A stretch of 64,000 nucleotides of DNA from Terriglobales bacterium. Lineage in GTDB: Bacteria > Acidobacteriota > Terriglobia > Terriglobales > Acidobacteriaceae. A program made the position numbers and the translations under genes. Under the pieces are notes generated by a model, which saw only the letters and a program-made list of their open reading frames with translations, did not search any database and was not told where the DNA came from. The DNA lies in contig DATMXP010000021.1 in assembly GCA_035561515.1 (NCBI GenBank), positions 29,551 to 93,550 on the forward strand, given 5' to 3'. Shown piece after piece: positions 1-9,514 of the stretch (position 1 is its first letter; each line of letters begins with the position of its first letter).

Positions 1-245
1 CGATATGCCGCCAAGTGCAGAGGAAGTTCCTTCGTAGGCTTACAGGCGCTCGTTGCGGTTCCGTCCATATTACACACGGCAATGTCCTCCGCAGAGAGAT
101 CGCCGAGTGAACAGCCGGTCGCGGTGCAGTAAATGCTTCCCTCCACTCTGCAACTGATGTTCCCCGCTGTCCCGAACGCATACCCACGAGTAAACAAGCT
201 CCGTCCCGTGGCTATGATCGAGCGAATTAAATCGTCCGAATGCAT
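1..245 (-). CDS. Class II aldolase/adducin family protein, N-terminal part (cut by window edge)
   Basis: Reading the minus strand from the ATG at 245 gives an uninterrupted frame to base 1 (81 codons) beginning MHSDDLIRSIIATGRSLF. It contains GTAGNIS and PTKELPLHLA, the conserved N-terminal segments of class II aldolases (fuculose/ribulose-phosphate aldolases and OtnC-type decarboxylases). The zinc-binding histidines expected further on lie outside the window, so the substrate cannot be told. The start overlaps the stop of the upstream MFS transporter as TGATG, so the two are probably translationally coupled and this is the fifth gene of the GH38-ROK-aldolase-MFS operon. The frame has no stop, but its 3' part is not visible. 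The family assignment is fairly sure; the exact activity is open. Confidence 0.8.
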   Translation of the reverse strand, partial: MHSDDLIRSIIATGRSLFTRGYAFGTAGNISCRVEGSIYCTATGCSLGDLSAEDIAVCNMDGTATSACKPTKELPLHLAAY

Positions 246-1501
246 CAGGATTCCTTGTCTACAGGAAGTTCGCGAACGGGCCCGACAACGATTCCCCACA
301 TGCAAGCACCTGCCAACGCGATCAACCCAGTCATGACAAACGAGGTGCGGAACGAGCCCGTTTGGGTCGCCAGTTCTCCCGTGAGCCACGAGGCAACGAT
401 CCCAGAAAAATTCCCGATACCATTTTGAAGTCCCGTCCACCGCCCAGCCATTGCTGGCCCGGCTATCGTCTGTGTGATGGCCCAGTGGTTGGAAGTGTAA
501 GTCCCGAAGGCAAAACATGCGAACAGCAACATCGCAAGCGAGAAGGACGCGCTCTGCACGTATCCAACAACCAGAATAGAAGCGGAACCAAGCAGGCCGC
601 CAACCACTACCGACTTTCGCACGATCGTCGGCGAAACTCCTCGCCGAATGTATCGGTCGGATAGCCAACCTGCGCAGAGTGTACCGATGGCAATCACCAG
701 AAACGCAATCGATCCAACATTTGCCATCGCCTGCGTTGATAGACCTTTATCCTTCACCAGGTAGGACGGAAGCCATATCAAGAGAAAGAACCAGACGTAG
801 TTACCGCAAAAGTGTCCGGCGAATGTTCCCCATGCGGAACGACTGGACAGGATGCGTGCAACGGACCCTCCGCTGACCGGCTTGTTGATCGGCGAACTCG
901 AAGAACGGGCCGCGAATAGAAACCACGGGACTACCCAAGCGAGGCTAATCACTCCAAGCACAACGAAGAAGATGCGCCAGTCGAAACGGACGAGCAGCAT
1001 ACCGCCGAGAAACATTCCCACGGACGGCCCAAGTTTGGAGGCGGCATCGAGGAACGCGTTCGCAGTGCCGCGAGAGGTCTGGGGGACATCGGTGGCTAGG
1101 ATCCTGGAATAGCATGGATACGCAAAAGATTCGCCCGCCCCAAGGATCAGTCGCATCGCGAAAATTGCCCAAAACGAAGACAAGAACCCTGTGACAAGCG
1201 TTGACAATCCCCACACCAATGCGCTGATCCCAAACACCATGGTGACCCGGAACCGATCACACAGCCACCCGGAGATTCCCACCAGTTGGAATAGCGCGTA
1301 AGTCCAGAAGAAAGCTGAGGAGAGCACCCCGATTTGCGCGGTGGTCAACCCCATGTCCTTCTGCATTAGCGGAGCAGCGATCGAGAGGTTCGACCGGTCG
1401 ATGTAGTTGATGAACATCGACGTCGTAAGCAACAACGGCAGCGCATACTTCGACGCGGTCACTCTCGTCTCATTCGCGCGCCCATTTACAGCCACGTTCA
1501 T
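245..1501 (-). CDS. MFS transporter, anion:cation symporter (hexuronate/sugar-acid) type
   Basis: This is a 418-residue inner-membrane permease with about twelve hydrophobic segments. The first segment carries FINYIDRSNLSIAAP, the signature of the ACS branch of the major facilitator superfamily (ExuT/GudP-like carriers of sugar acids). The frame is open back to 1645, but that extension is polar and lies inside the aldolase gene. The ATG at 1501 is preferred because it overlaps the upstream stop as ATGA. Position in the operon suggests it imports a sugar or sugar acid released by the mannosidases. The substrate is inference. Confidence 0.88.
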   Translation of the reverse strand: MNVAVNGRANETRVTASKYALPLLLTTSMFINYIDRSNLSIAAPLMQKDMGLTTAQIGVLSSAFFWTYALFQLVGISGWLCDRFRVTMVFGISALVWGLSTLVTGFLSSFWAIFAMRLILGAGESFAYPCYSRILATDVPQTSRGTANAFLDAASKLGPSVGMFLGGMLLVRFDWRIFFVVLGVISLAWVVPWFLFAARSSSSPINKPVSGGSVARILSSRSAWGTFAGHFCGNYVWFFLLIWLPSYLVKDKGLSTQAMANVGSIAFLVIAIGTLCAGWLSDRYIRRGVSPTIVRKSVVVGGLLGSASILVVGYVQSASFSLAMLLFACFAFGTYTSNHWAITQTIAGPAMAGRWTGLQNGIGNFSGIVASWLTGELATQTGSFRTSFVMTGLIALAGACMWGIVVGPVRELPVDKES

Positions 1502-2511
1502 GCTCGTTGCAACCGCTGCTGCCAAGGAATGGCACTCCTGAGCAGTTGATTGAGTCTCTCCAGGTTTGCTGCGCCTTGAGTCTCGAGCCACTTGCGGAAC
1601 GCTCCTACTCCTTGTGTTGCGTATACCGAAACTCCGTCCTGCCATGTTGCACGTCCGCAGAGCACGCCCGAGTACCTGGCGCCGGATTCGTTCGCCATCC
1701 GGAGAGACTCGAGAAACACCGGAGTTGAAACGCCGGCGCTCAGGTAGATGTATGGACAGTGCGCGACCTTGTCTGCGGCGCGGAACGAATCCAACGCTTC
1801 GTCCATCGTGTATGCCGTCTCTCCCCGATGGACAGCGCTCCCTTGCACATAGGTTGGGACGACTGGAAACTCCACCTTCAAAATGTCCACTTTGTAGATG
1901 TCGCGCGAGAACTCCCGCATCAGTTCAATCACCAGTGCCGGCTTTGCTTTCGCGAATGCGAAATCGGACATTGGCGCCTTGCCCGCAGGTACCGGATCGT
2001 AGAGAACTGGCTCAAGGAAAAACGGCATGCCTAGCGCTTCGCATTCGTTTCCGATGCGTTCAATGAGGATTCGCTTTTCGAGGTTTGGGCGGTCGTCATC
2101 CAGAGGTGAGTAATGAAGAAGAATTTTGATGCCGCTCGATCCCGCGTCGCGTAGGGTGCGCACTGAATGTTCCGGCATCAGAGCCAGCATTCTGTTCGGG
2201 CGCGGGTTCTCATATCCGTCAGCTTCGTAGGCGAGAAGAAGACCGCAGTTCTTTGCGCGTGCTTCTGCCGCTTCCAGACCGTACTCCGGATCCAGGAGTA
2301 TGGCGCTCGCATGCGAAGTCAGCACCTGAGTGACTGCCGTTTTGAACTCAACCAGCTTGGAGTCGGCAATTTCCTCAAAGGGACCGGAAGCTGCGTTTGC
2401 AATGAGTTTTCGTAAACTTCTGCGCTGATCCATTGCAAGGGCCGCAATGACCCCATCTGCATTCGACAGTGAGCGCAGCCTTTCCGTCTTTGATTGCTTT
2501 GGGATCGTCAT
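1498..2511 (-). CDS. LacD-like class I aldolase (tagatose-1,6-bisphosphate aldolase family)
   Basis: The 337-residue protein starts with a stretch containing AALAMDQRRSLRKLI, typical of LacD-family TIM-barrel aldolases. It keeps KILLHYSP and DILKVEFPV; in LacD the lysine of the second motif forms the Schiff base. LacD cleaves tagatose 1,6-bisphosphate to dihydroxyacetone phosphate and glyceraldehyde 3-phosphate, and relatives act on sulfofructose phosphate. The gene lies 28 bp downstream of the ROK kinase and overlaps the MFS gene by ATGA. A LacD-type enzyme beside NagA, SIS and ROK proteins hints at a hexosamine-to-tagatose or other ketose-phosphate route, but no PfkB-type second kinase is in view. 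The Shine-Dalgarno sequence is poor. Confidence 0.85.
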   Translation of the reverse strand: MTIPKQSKTERLRSLSNADGVIAALAMDQRRSLRKLIANAASGPFEEIADSKLVEFKTAVTQVLTSHASAILLDPEYGLEAAEARAKNCGLLLAYEADGYENPRPNRMLALMPEHSVRTLRDAGSSGIKILLHYSPLDDDRPNLEKRILIERIGNECEALGMPFFLEPVLYDPVPAGKAPMSDFAFAKAKPALVIELMREFSRDIYKVDILKVEFPVVPTYVQGSAVHRGETAYTMDEALDSFRAADKVAHCPYIYLSAGVSTPVFLESLRMANESGARYSGVLCGRATWQDGVSVYATQGVGAFRKWLETQGAANLERLNQLLRSAIPWQQRLQRA

Positions 2512-2539
2512 CTAGTCACTTGAACTGGTGGTGAAACAT

Positions 2540-3514
2540 TCAAACATCCAACGAAGTTGCAGACCTCGACAACCCGTCGGCAACACATAACGCGGCGACA
2601 TCGCCGATACGCTCTCCAAGTTGTGCCGGCAGAACCGTACAGCATTGTGCGCTTTGCGGAAGAGCGTGACGGTTCATCTCAGCAAGCGCGGGTTCGAACA
2701 GGAGACTTCCCAGCCTCAATGCCAAACCGCCGATCACAATCCTCTCGGGATTCAGAATGTCGACGAGAATCGCAAGCGCTTGTCCTAAGCGTTCGCCGGT
2801 GTTCTTGACGATGCGGCGCGCGACCGCATCGCCGTTCATTGCAGCCAGACCAATATCCTTCGACGTCAACTGACCAGACGCAGCAACTTCGGCGAGGACC
2901 GTTGGCTCACCGGCCTGCTGTGCCGCCTTGACGACGTCCACTCCGTGCAAGGCCATGCCCCAACCGCTTGCCCAGCCTTCTACAGATCCGGCTTTCCCGT
3001 ATCCAACCGGACCGCCTTCCGTCAGCGTGACATGTCCCACCTCGCCTGCCATGTTTGTCGAGCCACGGTAAAGCTCTCCGTTCAGGATCAGGCCCGCTCC
3101 GATCCCCGTACCCAAAGTGAGGAAGACAAGATTGGTGCAACCTGCTCCTGCACCGTATCTGTGCTCAGCGACGGCACCTGCGTTCGCATCGTTCTCGAGC
3201 AAACATGGCGCCCCAAAACGTTTTTCGAGGATGTCCTTAATGGGAACTTCGACCCAGGTAGGAAGGTTCGGAGGAGACTGGATGATTCCTGCGACAGGGT
3301 CAAGCGGAGCTCCACAACTCACGCCGATCTGGAGCGATTTGCCGGAGCTGTGGCGTTTCAGTGCGAGCTCAATCAGCTCGTTGATCTTCGCGAGCGCATG
3401 TTCTGGCCCAAGTTTGGGCAGAGTCGGAAACTCTTCCCGAAACAGTATGTGGCTGGGATCTTCAGCGAGGATCACCGCTGTTTTTGTCCCGCCAATGTCA
3501 ACCCCGACAAGCAT
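2540..3514 (-). CDS. ROK family sugar kinase lacking the zinc-site cysteines
   Basis: This is a 324-residue cytoplasmic kinase of the ROK family (glucose, N-acetylglucosamine, N-acetylmannosamine, fructose or allose kinases). It has the N-terminal phosphate loop DIGGT (residues 6-10), the catalytic aspartate D109 in LENDANA, GTGIGAG, and H161 in EVGHV. The usual CxCGxxGCxE zinc motif is changed: the three cysteine positions are V170, Y172 and S177, while E179 remains. The ATG at 3514 is chosen over an upstream frame because GGAGGAG stands just before it and the family begins with this hydrophobic strand. It follows the GH38 gene by 53 bp. It probably phosphorylates the hexose released by the mannosidases. 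Confidence 0.9.
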   Translation of the reverse strand: MLVGVDIGGTKTAVILAEDPSHILFREEFPTLPKLGPEHALAKINELIELALKRHSSGKSLQIGVSCGAPLDPVAGIIQSPPNLPTWVEVPIKDILEKRFGAPCLLENDANAGAVAEHRYGAGAGCTNLVFLTLGTGIGAGLILNGELYRGSTNMAGEVGHVTLTEGGPVGYGKAGSVEGWASGWGMALHGVDVVKAAQQAGEPTVLAEVAASGQLTSKDIGLAAMNGDAVARRIVKNTGERLGQALAILVDILNPERIVIGGLALRLGSLLFEPALAEMNRHALPQSAQCCTVLPAQLGERIGDVAALCVADGLSRSATSLDV

Positions 3515-3567
3515 TAAGCTCCTCCTGCTTTGCCGTCCCCCGTCCCCTACTTCGCTCAAATCTCTAC

Positions 3568-6183
3568 TTATTCTTCGAGAGCGTTTACTTCCGACACCTG
3601 TCGAGTTCGCGGGTTCACCTTCAGAGTCTTTATTTCGAATGGCTTGAACTCTCCGGTCCAAGTGGTGCCCGCAAACCGGAGATTGAAACGGACTCGTCTC
3701 GCCGCCCCCGTACTCTCGTACGCACGAACGATCACATCGTTTCCATCTTCGGCTTGTTTAACGGCCGATACGATGACCTCCGGCGCATCGACCTCAAGGA
3801 AACTGTCCGAGAGGGCACGCGTGCCGGGATGAATGCCTTGATAAATAATCGGAACTTCGGTGACTAACTTCTCTGCGTTGCGAGTCGGATCTGCCTGCTG
3901 CCAAGTGCCCGAGTGCGGAATCAGCAGGATCCGCAGGCTCTGTACGCCCTGGTCCATCCACTGGTAATCCGTTCCGGGATCGAGAGTGCGGGGATCGTGA
4001 TGGGCGAATACCGGGGCGCGAGCGACTGAGACGCGCATCTCGCTTCCGTTAGCACTGTATCCGTACTTCGCGTCGTTTACTACCGCAAGTCCGTAGGTCT
4101 GGCTGCCGGAGCGTCCGCTCACATCAATCCAGCGCTGGCCCGGATCCTCATCTCCGTTCGTGCTGCGCTCCATGGCGCCATAGGCGATCTCGTATGTCGC
4201 TTTCGGATCCTCCACGTTCACCGGGAATGCGAACTTCAGCATCTTTTGGTGTTCGTGCCAGTCGAGAGTCACGCGAGCTTCCAAGTCGCGGCCGGTCGCA
4301 TATAGCAGGTAGTCGATCGTCAGTTGCGACGTGCCGAATGCGTACTTCGCCCTCACTCGTCCACGAATAGGGCCACTTTCAACTACCTTGATGTTCTGTA
4401 ACGCGAAGTTCCCTACTTCTCGGTCGTACGACCGGACATGATGGCTCCAGGTGTCGCTCGGATCATCCAATACAACCGCGCGCATTCCCCCATTCCCATT
4501 GTTCACCGCACGAAGAACTTCTTTTTGGTTGTCCTTATCGAGCATGGAGAGAGTCCCATCCGAGAGGAAACTGATCTTCAAGTGGGCGTTCTCCATCTCG
4601 CGGTCACTCACGCGCAACGCGGATTCGGGCTGTTGGGGAACGGCAGGCACATTGTGGAGCCTGATTTGGCGGTATCCCATCGCGGGGACCTGCACCTCGG
4701 CGGCAAGTCCGATTCGGTTCGTGACCGTTGTGGTGGCTTGAACCCACTGATACGGAATCGACTTCCCGCGTTCATCTTCGAGAACTGTTGGTTTCTTAGG
4801 ATCCCATCCAAGGTCGTACTCAATCCGAAGATTGGTCGTCCACGCGTGAGGGTTAAAGACGACAAGGTATTTCGAATCGGGATCTACGGTCGGCACCTGC
4901 CAAGCGAGCTTCTGTACCGCCAGATACAGTGCGTCACTGGCAACATCCTGAGCGCGGGCGTAGCCATTTTTCGCAGCGTCATAATAGGAAGGGAGTGTTG
5001 TTGCACCCAGGGTGTCGTGAAACTGCAGCAGAAGAACTTTCTTCCATGCCTTGGTGAGATCGTCTTTCGGATACGTGGCTCCCCAAGCGATGTTTCCTAT
5101 CGCCGCGAACTTTTCGGCGTTCACCAGAGCGACTTCCGTTGAGCGATTCAGCTTCTTTAGATCGGAACCTGCCGTGTAGCAGCCGACTGCATGGTGCTGC
5201 ATATCACCGGTGACTACAGGAAGGTCATTCAGAAAAGACGCTTTACGGACTTCCGAGAAATATCGGTCCGGCGTACTGAAGAGAAGTTTCGGCGCACCCG
5301 GCTCACCCATGATCCGATGAATTGAGCTGATATTCGCTTTCGTGGGTCCGCCACCATGGTCGCCGATGCCGTAGAACTCCATCGCGTTACGAACGGACTG
5401 CCCGCGAAGAAGTTCAATCTCGCGCAGCATGTGATTACGCACATCTCCCGGATCGTCGTAGGCAAGCGGAATGCGGAAGGTCAGTGCCTTGGTTCCGTCA
5501 ATTCCTTGCCACCAGAAGAGACTGGACGGAAGTTGTTTTTCCGTTGCATTGGGCCGCATGAACACATAGTTAGGCATGCCCTGTAATTTGAGGATCTGCG
5601 GAATGCTGCCGGTGTGGCCGAAGGAGTCGGGATTGAAGCCGATGGTTGCGGTGCGTCCAAAAAGACGCTTCAAGCTGCGCTGCCCATACAGGCCCTGCCG
5701 AATGAGCGCCTCGCCATTCGGAATATTCACATCGGGCTCAACCCACCACCCGCCGACTAGGTCCCATCGTCCTTCCTGCACGCGCTTACGTACCTTGTCC
5801 AGCAGGGCGGGATCACTATCGGCAATCCATTCGTAGAACTGTGACGAACTGGTCGTCATCTTCACATCGGGGTCTTCTTTGAGACGGTCGAGCGCGGACA
5901 AAAAAGTGCTGTGAACGACGGCGTTTGTTTCCGCCAAGGGCCAAAGCCAGGGCGCATCGATGTGGGCGTTGCCGACCATGTGCAGCCTTAAGTTGGCAGC
6001 GTCTGGCGGCCATAGCTGATCCGCACCGGCATCGGAATTTGTCGATGATTGCGGCGAATTAGCAGTCGTGTTCTGCGCCGCCGGCTCGGCCGCCGACATA
6101 CTCGCTGAAGCGAGAAGGAGAACGCACGCGCAGAAGAAACGACCTGACCTACTCAGCAGTTGGAAGACTCGCATCATTCGCAT
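3568..6183 (-). CDS. Secreted alpha-mannosidase, glycoside hydrolase family 38
   Basis: The 871-residue protein has an N-terminal signal peptide (positive MRMMR, hydrophobic core to about residue 30, cleavage near SMSAAEP). The GH38 domain starts near residue 65: H74 and D76 in GNAHIDAPW are metal ligands, GGWWVEPD follows, and D186 in GFNPDSFGH is the expected catalytic nucleophile. The C-terminal half is the beta-sandwich region usual for the family. GH38 enzymes are zinc-dependent retaining alpha-mannosidases. The gene is first in an operon with the ROK kinase, LacD-like aldolase, MFS transporter and class II aldolase. A perfect 14-bp palindrome lies 46 bp upstream (6230-6243), so regulation by the divergent LacI protein is likely. 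Confidence 0.92.
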   Translation of the reverse strand: MRMMRVFQLLSRSGRFFCACVLLLASASMSAAEPAAQNTTANSPQSSTNSDAGADQLWPPDAANLRLHMVGNAHIDAPWLWPLAETNAVVHSTFLSALDRLKEDPDVKMTTSSSQFYEWIADSDPALLDKVRKRVQEGRWDLVGGWWVEPDVNIPNGEALIRQGLYGQRSLKRLFGRTATIGFNPDSFGHTGSIPQILKLQGMPNYVFMRPNATEKQLPSSLFWWQGIDGTKALTFRIPLAYDDPGDVRNHMLREIELLRGQSVRNAMEFYGIGDHGGGPTKANISSIHRIMGEPGAPKLLFSTPDRYFSEVRKASFLNDLPVVTGDMQHHAVGCYTAGSDLKKLNRSTEVALVNAEKFAAIGNIAWGATYPKDDLTKAWKKVLLLQFHDTLGATTLPSYYDAAKNGYARAQDVASDALYLAVQKLAWQVPTVDPDSKYLVVFNPHAWTTNLRIEYDLGWDPKKPTVLEDERGKSIPYQWVQATTTVTNRIGLAAEVQVPAMGYRQIRLHNVPAVPQQPESALRVSDREMENAHLKISFLSDGTLSMLDKDNQKEVLRAVNNGNGGMRAVVLDDPSDTWSHHVRSYDREVGNFALQNIKVVESGPIRGRVRAKYAFGTSQLTIDYLLYATGRDLEARVTLDWHEHQKMLKFAFPVNVEDPKATYEIAYGAMERSTNGDEDPGQRWIDVSGRSGSQTYGLAVVNDAKYGYSANGSEMRVSVARAPVFAHHDPRTLDPGTDYQWMDQGVQSLRILLIPHSGTWQQADPTRNAEKLVTEVPIIYQGIHPGTRALSDSFLEVDAPEVIVSAVKQAEDGNDVIVRAYESTGAARRVRFNLRFAGTTWTGEFKPFEIKTLKVNPRTRQVSEVNALEE

Positions 6184-6229
6184 GGCTTACCCTTGAAGCT
6201 TCTCCAGGCGGCCGAACTGAACCGCTTAT

Positions 6230-6243
6230 TGGAATCGATTCCA
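6230..6243. promoter_or_regulatory. LacI-family operator, site A
   Basis: TGGAATCGATTCCA is a perfect palindrome with the central CG typical of LacI-family operators. It lies between the GH38 gene (start 6183, minus) and the lacI-type gene (start 6356, plus), so it could control both, including autoregulation. Confidence 0.85.
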
Positions 6244-6355
6244 GAGGGGAGGATACGGTCGGTTCAACAAAGTGTCAAGGAACGAATTGCCAATTTGTCA
6301 GTTTTCTGACACTCTCACTGTTGACAAAAATGAACCCATTGGAACCTGTGCACGC

Positions 6356-7363
6356 ATGAACCGAGTGCGCAAACATAAGAAAGCTTCTGCCCCCGCTTTG
6401 GCTGACGTGGCGCGCCTCGCCGGGGTCGGTTCCGGAACCGTTTCCAGAGTCATTAACGGCGGCAAGAACGTTAGCCCCAAAACACTTGCCCGCGTGCATG
6501 CCGTAATGAGGGAGCTTGGGTACCAGCCCAGCTACGCCGCGCGTGCCCTCAAAGGTGCACCCTCGAATACGATCGGCCTGATCGTGCCGACAGTGGCTGA
6601 TCCGTTTTTCTCGTCGGCAGCCGCGGCCATCGAAGAAGTTGCAGGGCACCACGACACTCTGGTGCTGCTCGCGGCATCGGGAAACGATCCTCGCAAGGAA
6701 GAGCGAGAGTTGAATGCGCTGATCCGCCGAGGGGTAGATGGGTTGATACTTGCTCCCTCAGGCGGAAGCACTCCCGCCCTCGTGGAGAATGCGCCCTTCC
6801 CCGTCGTGTGTTTCGATCGCCCGATTCAGAACGCAGCTCTCACTGCAGTCACGGCCGACAACTATGCCGGGGCCCGCGCTGCTACCGAATATCTAATCGA
6901 TCGAGGATACAAAAAGATTCTGTGTGTTGGTGGATACGGCCGGCTTTTAACAAGCCAAACCCGATTCAAAGCCCACAAAGACGCCGTAGTCGAAGCAGGC
7001 CTGCCATACCTCGCGGAACTTGAGGCAGAAGACTTGACCTCGACGCAGTCAGCCGTGCTGCGGCACGTGCTTGGAGCCGATAGGGTTGACGCAATTTTCT
7101 CAACGAAGAACACGACAACTATATACGTCTACAAATGTTTGAAAGATCTGGGCATTAAGATTCCAGGCCAGATCGGAATTGTGGGTTTTGACGATTTCGA
7201 TTTGGCTGACGTCTTGGACCCGCCGATCAGCGTGGTGCGTCAGCCGATCACTCGTATCGCAACCAGGGCGGCGGAATTGCTTTTTGAAGAGATGTCGACC
7301 CAAAAGACCCTGAAGCAAACGATCAAGTTCGACGTCGAACTGGTATTACGCGGTTCCTGCTGA
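6356..7363 (+). CDS. LacI family transcriptional regulator
   Basis: The 335-residue regulator has an N-terminal helix-turn-helix (ALADVARLAGVGSGTVSRVI, about residues 14-33), the hinge helix region ending YAARALKG, and a periplasmic-binding-protein-like sugar-sensing domain from about residue 65. The frame opens earlier with a GTG at 6272, but the ATG at 6356 places the helix-turn-helix at the usual distance from the N terminus. The Shine-Dalgarno sequence is weak. It is the only sugar-type regulator in the locus and the only evident candidate to bind the seven TGGAATCGATTCCA-like sites between 6.2 and 20.4 kb. The effector is unknown; a mannose- or hexosamine-related sugar phosphate is a reasonable guess. 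Confidence 0.92.
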   Translation: MNRVRKHKKASAPALADVARLAGVGSGTVSRVINGGKNVSPKTLARVHAVMRELGYQPSYAARALKGAPSNTIGLIVPTVADPFFSSAAAAIEEVAGHHDTLVLLAASGNDPRKEERELNALIRRGVDGLILAPSGGSTPALVENAPFPVVCFDRPIQNAALTAVTADNYAGARAATEYLIDRGYKKILCVGGYGRLLTSQTRFKAHKDAVVEAGLPYLAELEAEDLTSTQSAVLRHVLGADRVDAIFSTKNTTTIYVYKCLKDLGIKIPGQIGIVGFDDFDLADVLDPPISVVRQPITRIATRAAELLFEEMSTQKTLKQTIKFDVELVLRGSC

Positions 7364-7432
7364 TTTCATTCCTGTTCCCGAGCAGATCACACGGAATTGA
7401 CACACTGCATGTAGGGGAGCACGATATTGGGG

Positions 7433-7446
7433 TGGTATCGATTCCA
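7433..7446. promoter_or_regulatory. LacI-family operator, site B
   Basis: TGGTATCGATTCCA differs from the consensus at one base. It lies 86 bp before the metallo-hydrolase gene, about 30 bp downstream of a TTGACA box (7397-7402), where a bound repressor would block initiation. Confidence 0.8.
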
Positions 7447-7531
7447 ATACTGGTTGTAAGCAGCGGCATTTGGGGCCTGAGGGTGGCAAATTCCAATCGA
7501 TGAACTTCCGCCTGTACTCTTCCGTCACTTT

Positions 7532-9505
7532 ATGAGCGACAACTCATCATCGCGCCGTGACTTCCTGCGCAGCGCAACTGCCGCTGCTATGGTTCCGCTG
7601 GTCTCCACGGCATCTTCTGAATCGACTGCCAGGTCACAGTTTTCAACTTCGGAAGGGCTTGCACGTATTTCGGAGAACCTCTTCTTCCTTGCGGATACGT
7701 GCAACGTGTACTTGATCCGCAATGGCGACCACGGAATCCTCATAGACTTTGGTTCCGGCAAGATCCTCGATCACCTGGCTGAGGTAGGCGTGTCGAAGAT
7801 CGATTACATTCTGCACACGCATCACCACCGCGACCAAGCGCAGGGCGATTTGCTGGCTCATGATCGCGGAATCCCCATCGCCGTGCCCGCGCACGAACGG
7901 CATCTCTTCGAGGACGCAGAACGGTTCTGGGCGAACCGACGAGTTTTCGACTTGTACCAGGTGCGGAATGACTTCTTTTCACTTGCGTTTGACGTCCCGG
8001 TTTCAAAGCTGCTTCACGACTACGAGACTTTTGATTGGCGGGGTCACTCGATCTTCGTGCAGCCAACGCCGGGACACACCATCGGCTCCATCAGCCTGGT
8101 GGCTAAGATTGACGGGCAGCAGTGCGTATTTTCCGGCGACCTGATCTACTCGAATGGAAAGGTTCAAAACCTTTACGATCTGCAGTACTACTACCAGGAG
8201 CATGAAGGCGTCGACTTTTCGATGTACTCGATTACCGAGCTTCTGGCCTTACGCCCAACGCTGCTTTGTCCATCGCATGGCAAACCAATCGGGGAACCGA
8301 TCTCCGCGATGGAAAGCCTGCGCGCGAAGTTGTTGGATTGGTATCACTACTGGAAACCAACCGGCACACCGACGTTTCAGTTTAAGGCCACCCAGATCAG
8401 CCCTCACCTGATCTCTCATCCGCTTCCGACTTCAACCTTCTACGCGATCCTGAGCAAAAGCGGAAAAGCGATGCTGATCGATTACGGATCGGCCAGCTGG
8501 AACTTCTTTGCGAGCTTTCGCGATGCTACGGACACGTACGGGCGCATGCGCTTCGTGGAACACAGCTTGAATGCACTCCAGTCGCAGTATGGCGTCAAGG
8601 ATTTCGATGTTGTGATCCCGACACACATTCATGACGACCACATCAACGGCATCTCGCATCTGTCTCGCAGGTTTAAGACTCGGGTCTGGTGTTACGAGAA
8701 CATGGTTGAGATATTCCGGAATCCGCGTGGACGTAACCTCGGGTGCATTCTGGCCGAGCCGATCTCAGTTGACCGAACATTTCGTGATGGCGAGAAGTTT
8801 CAGTGGGAAGAGTACGAGTTAACGATGTTCCATTCCCCCGGTCATACGGAATACCAGATGGCGCTGTTCACCTCGATCGATGGCGAGGACATTGCGTTTA
8901 CTGGCGACGCGTTCTTCAATTACGACAAGTCGAACCGGATGACCCACAATCTCATCTATCGGAACGACGTCAAAATCGGCGATTATCTCCGCTCCATTAA
9001 GAATATCCAACGAATGCGCCCCAACATGATCGCGCCGGGTCACGGCGAGCCTTTTATGGTCACGGACCAGATGGTTCAGGGCTTCGTTAAGAACGTTCAA
9101 CGGCAAGACGAGATTCTCGCCGGCTTAATTGCAAATCAAGTCACCGACTTCGGACTCGATCCGTCATGGGTCCAGATCTATCCGTATCAAGCGGTTGCAA
9201 CCGCTGACGAACCGTGCTCATTGGAAATCCGCGTCCGTAATCACGGGCCTGAACCGATGAAGCTGCAGATTGCGCTTTCTCTGCCCCAGGGGTGGATGAG
9301 CACGCCCTCCCAATTCGAGTTACAAGTGGCGCCGAGATCTTTGGGAAAACAAGCGGTCCAGATAAGGATTCCCCGGTCCGTTTATCAACTTGGGCACAGG
9401 CGAGCTATTGTCGCTGACGTTCTTGCCAACGGAGTTCACTTGGGACAGATTGCCGAGGCCGTCGTGGACATGTGTGATCCGACCAGCCCGCGAGTAACTT
9501 TGTAG
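7532..9505 (+). CDS. Tat-exported protein with two metallo-beta-lactamase-fold domains
   Basis: The 657-residue protein begins with a twin-arginine signal (SRRDFLRSA, residues 7-15, then a hydrophobic stretch). Domain 1 (about 45-260) carries HTHHHRDQAQG at 95-105, in which the last histidine of the usual HxHxDH is Q102, and a later GHTIGS and SGDLIY. Domain 2 (about 285-530) has an intact HIHDDH, followed by SPGHTEYQ, TGDAFF and APGHGEP. The C-terminal ~120 residues look like a beta-sandwich. The fold hydrolyses esters, thioesters or phosphoesters; the substrate here is unknown. It is followed after 9 bp by the SIS gene and preceded by operator site B, so it belongs to the mannoside regulon. 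Duplicated MBL domains in one exported chain are unusual. Confidence 0.85.
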   Translation: MSDNSSSRRDFLRSATAAAMVPLVSTASSESTARSQFSTSEGLARISENLFFLADTCNVYLIRNGDHGILIDFGSGKILDHLAEVGVSKIDYILHTHHHRDQAQGDLLAHDRGIPIAVPAHERHLFEDAERFWANRRVFDLYQVRNDFFSLAFDVPVSKLLHDYETFDWRGHSIFVQPTPGHTIGSISLVAKIDGQQCVFSGDLIYSNGKVQNLYDLQYYYQEHEGVDFSMYSITELLALRPTLLCPSHGKPIGEPISAMESLRAKLLDWYHYWKPTGTPTFQFKATQISPHLISHPLPTSTFYAILSKSGKAMLIDYGSASWNFFASFRDATDTYGRMRFVEHSLNALQSQYGVKDFDVVIPTHIHDDHINGISHLSRRFKTRVWCYENMVEIFRNPRGRNLGCILAEPISVDRTFRDGEKFQWEEYELTMFHSPGHTEYQMALFTSIDGEDIAFTGDAFFNYDKSNRMTHNLIYRNDVKIGDYLRSIKNIQRMRPNMIAPGHGEPFMVTDQMVQGFVKNVQRQDEILAGLIANQVTDFGLDPSWVQIYPYQAVATADEPCSLEIRVRNHGPEPMKLQIALSLPQGWMSTPSQFELQVAPRSLGKQAVQIRIPRSVYQLGHRRAIVADVLANGVHLGQIAEAVVDMCDPTSPRVTL

Positions 9506-9514
9506 GAACAACTT

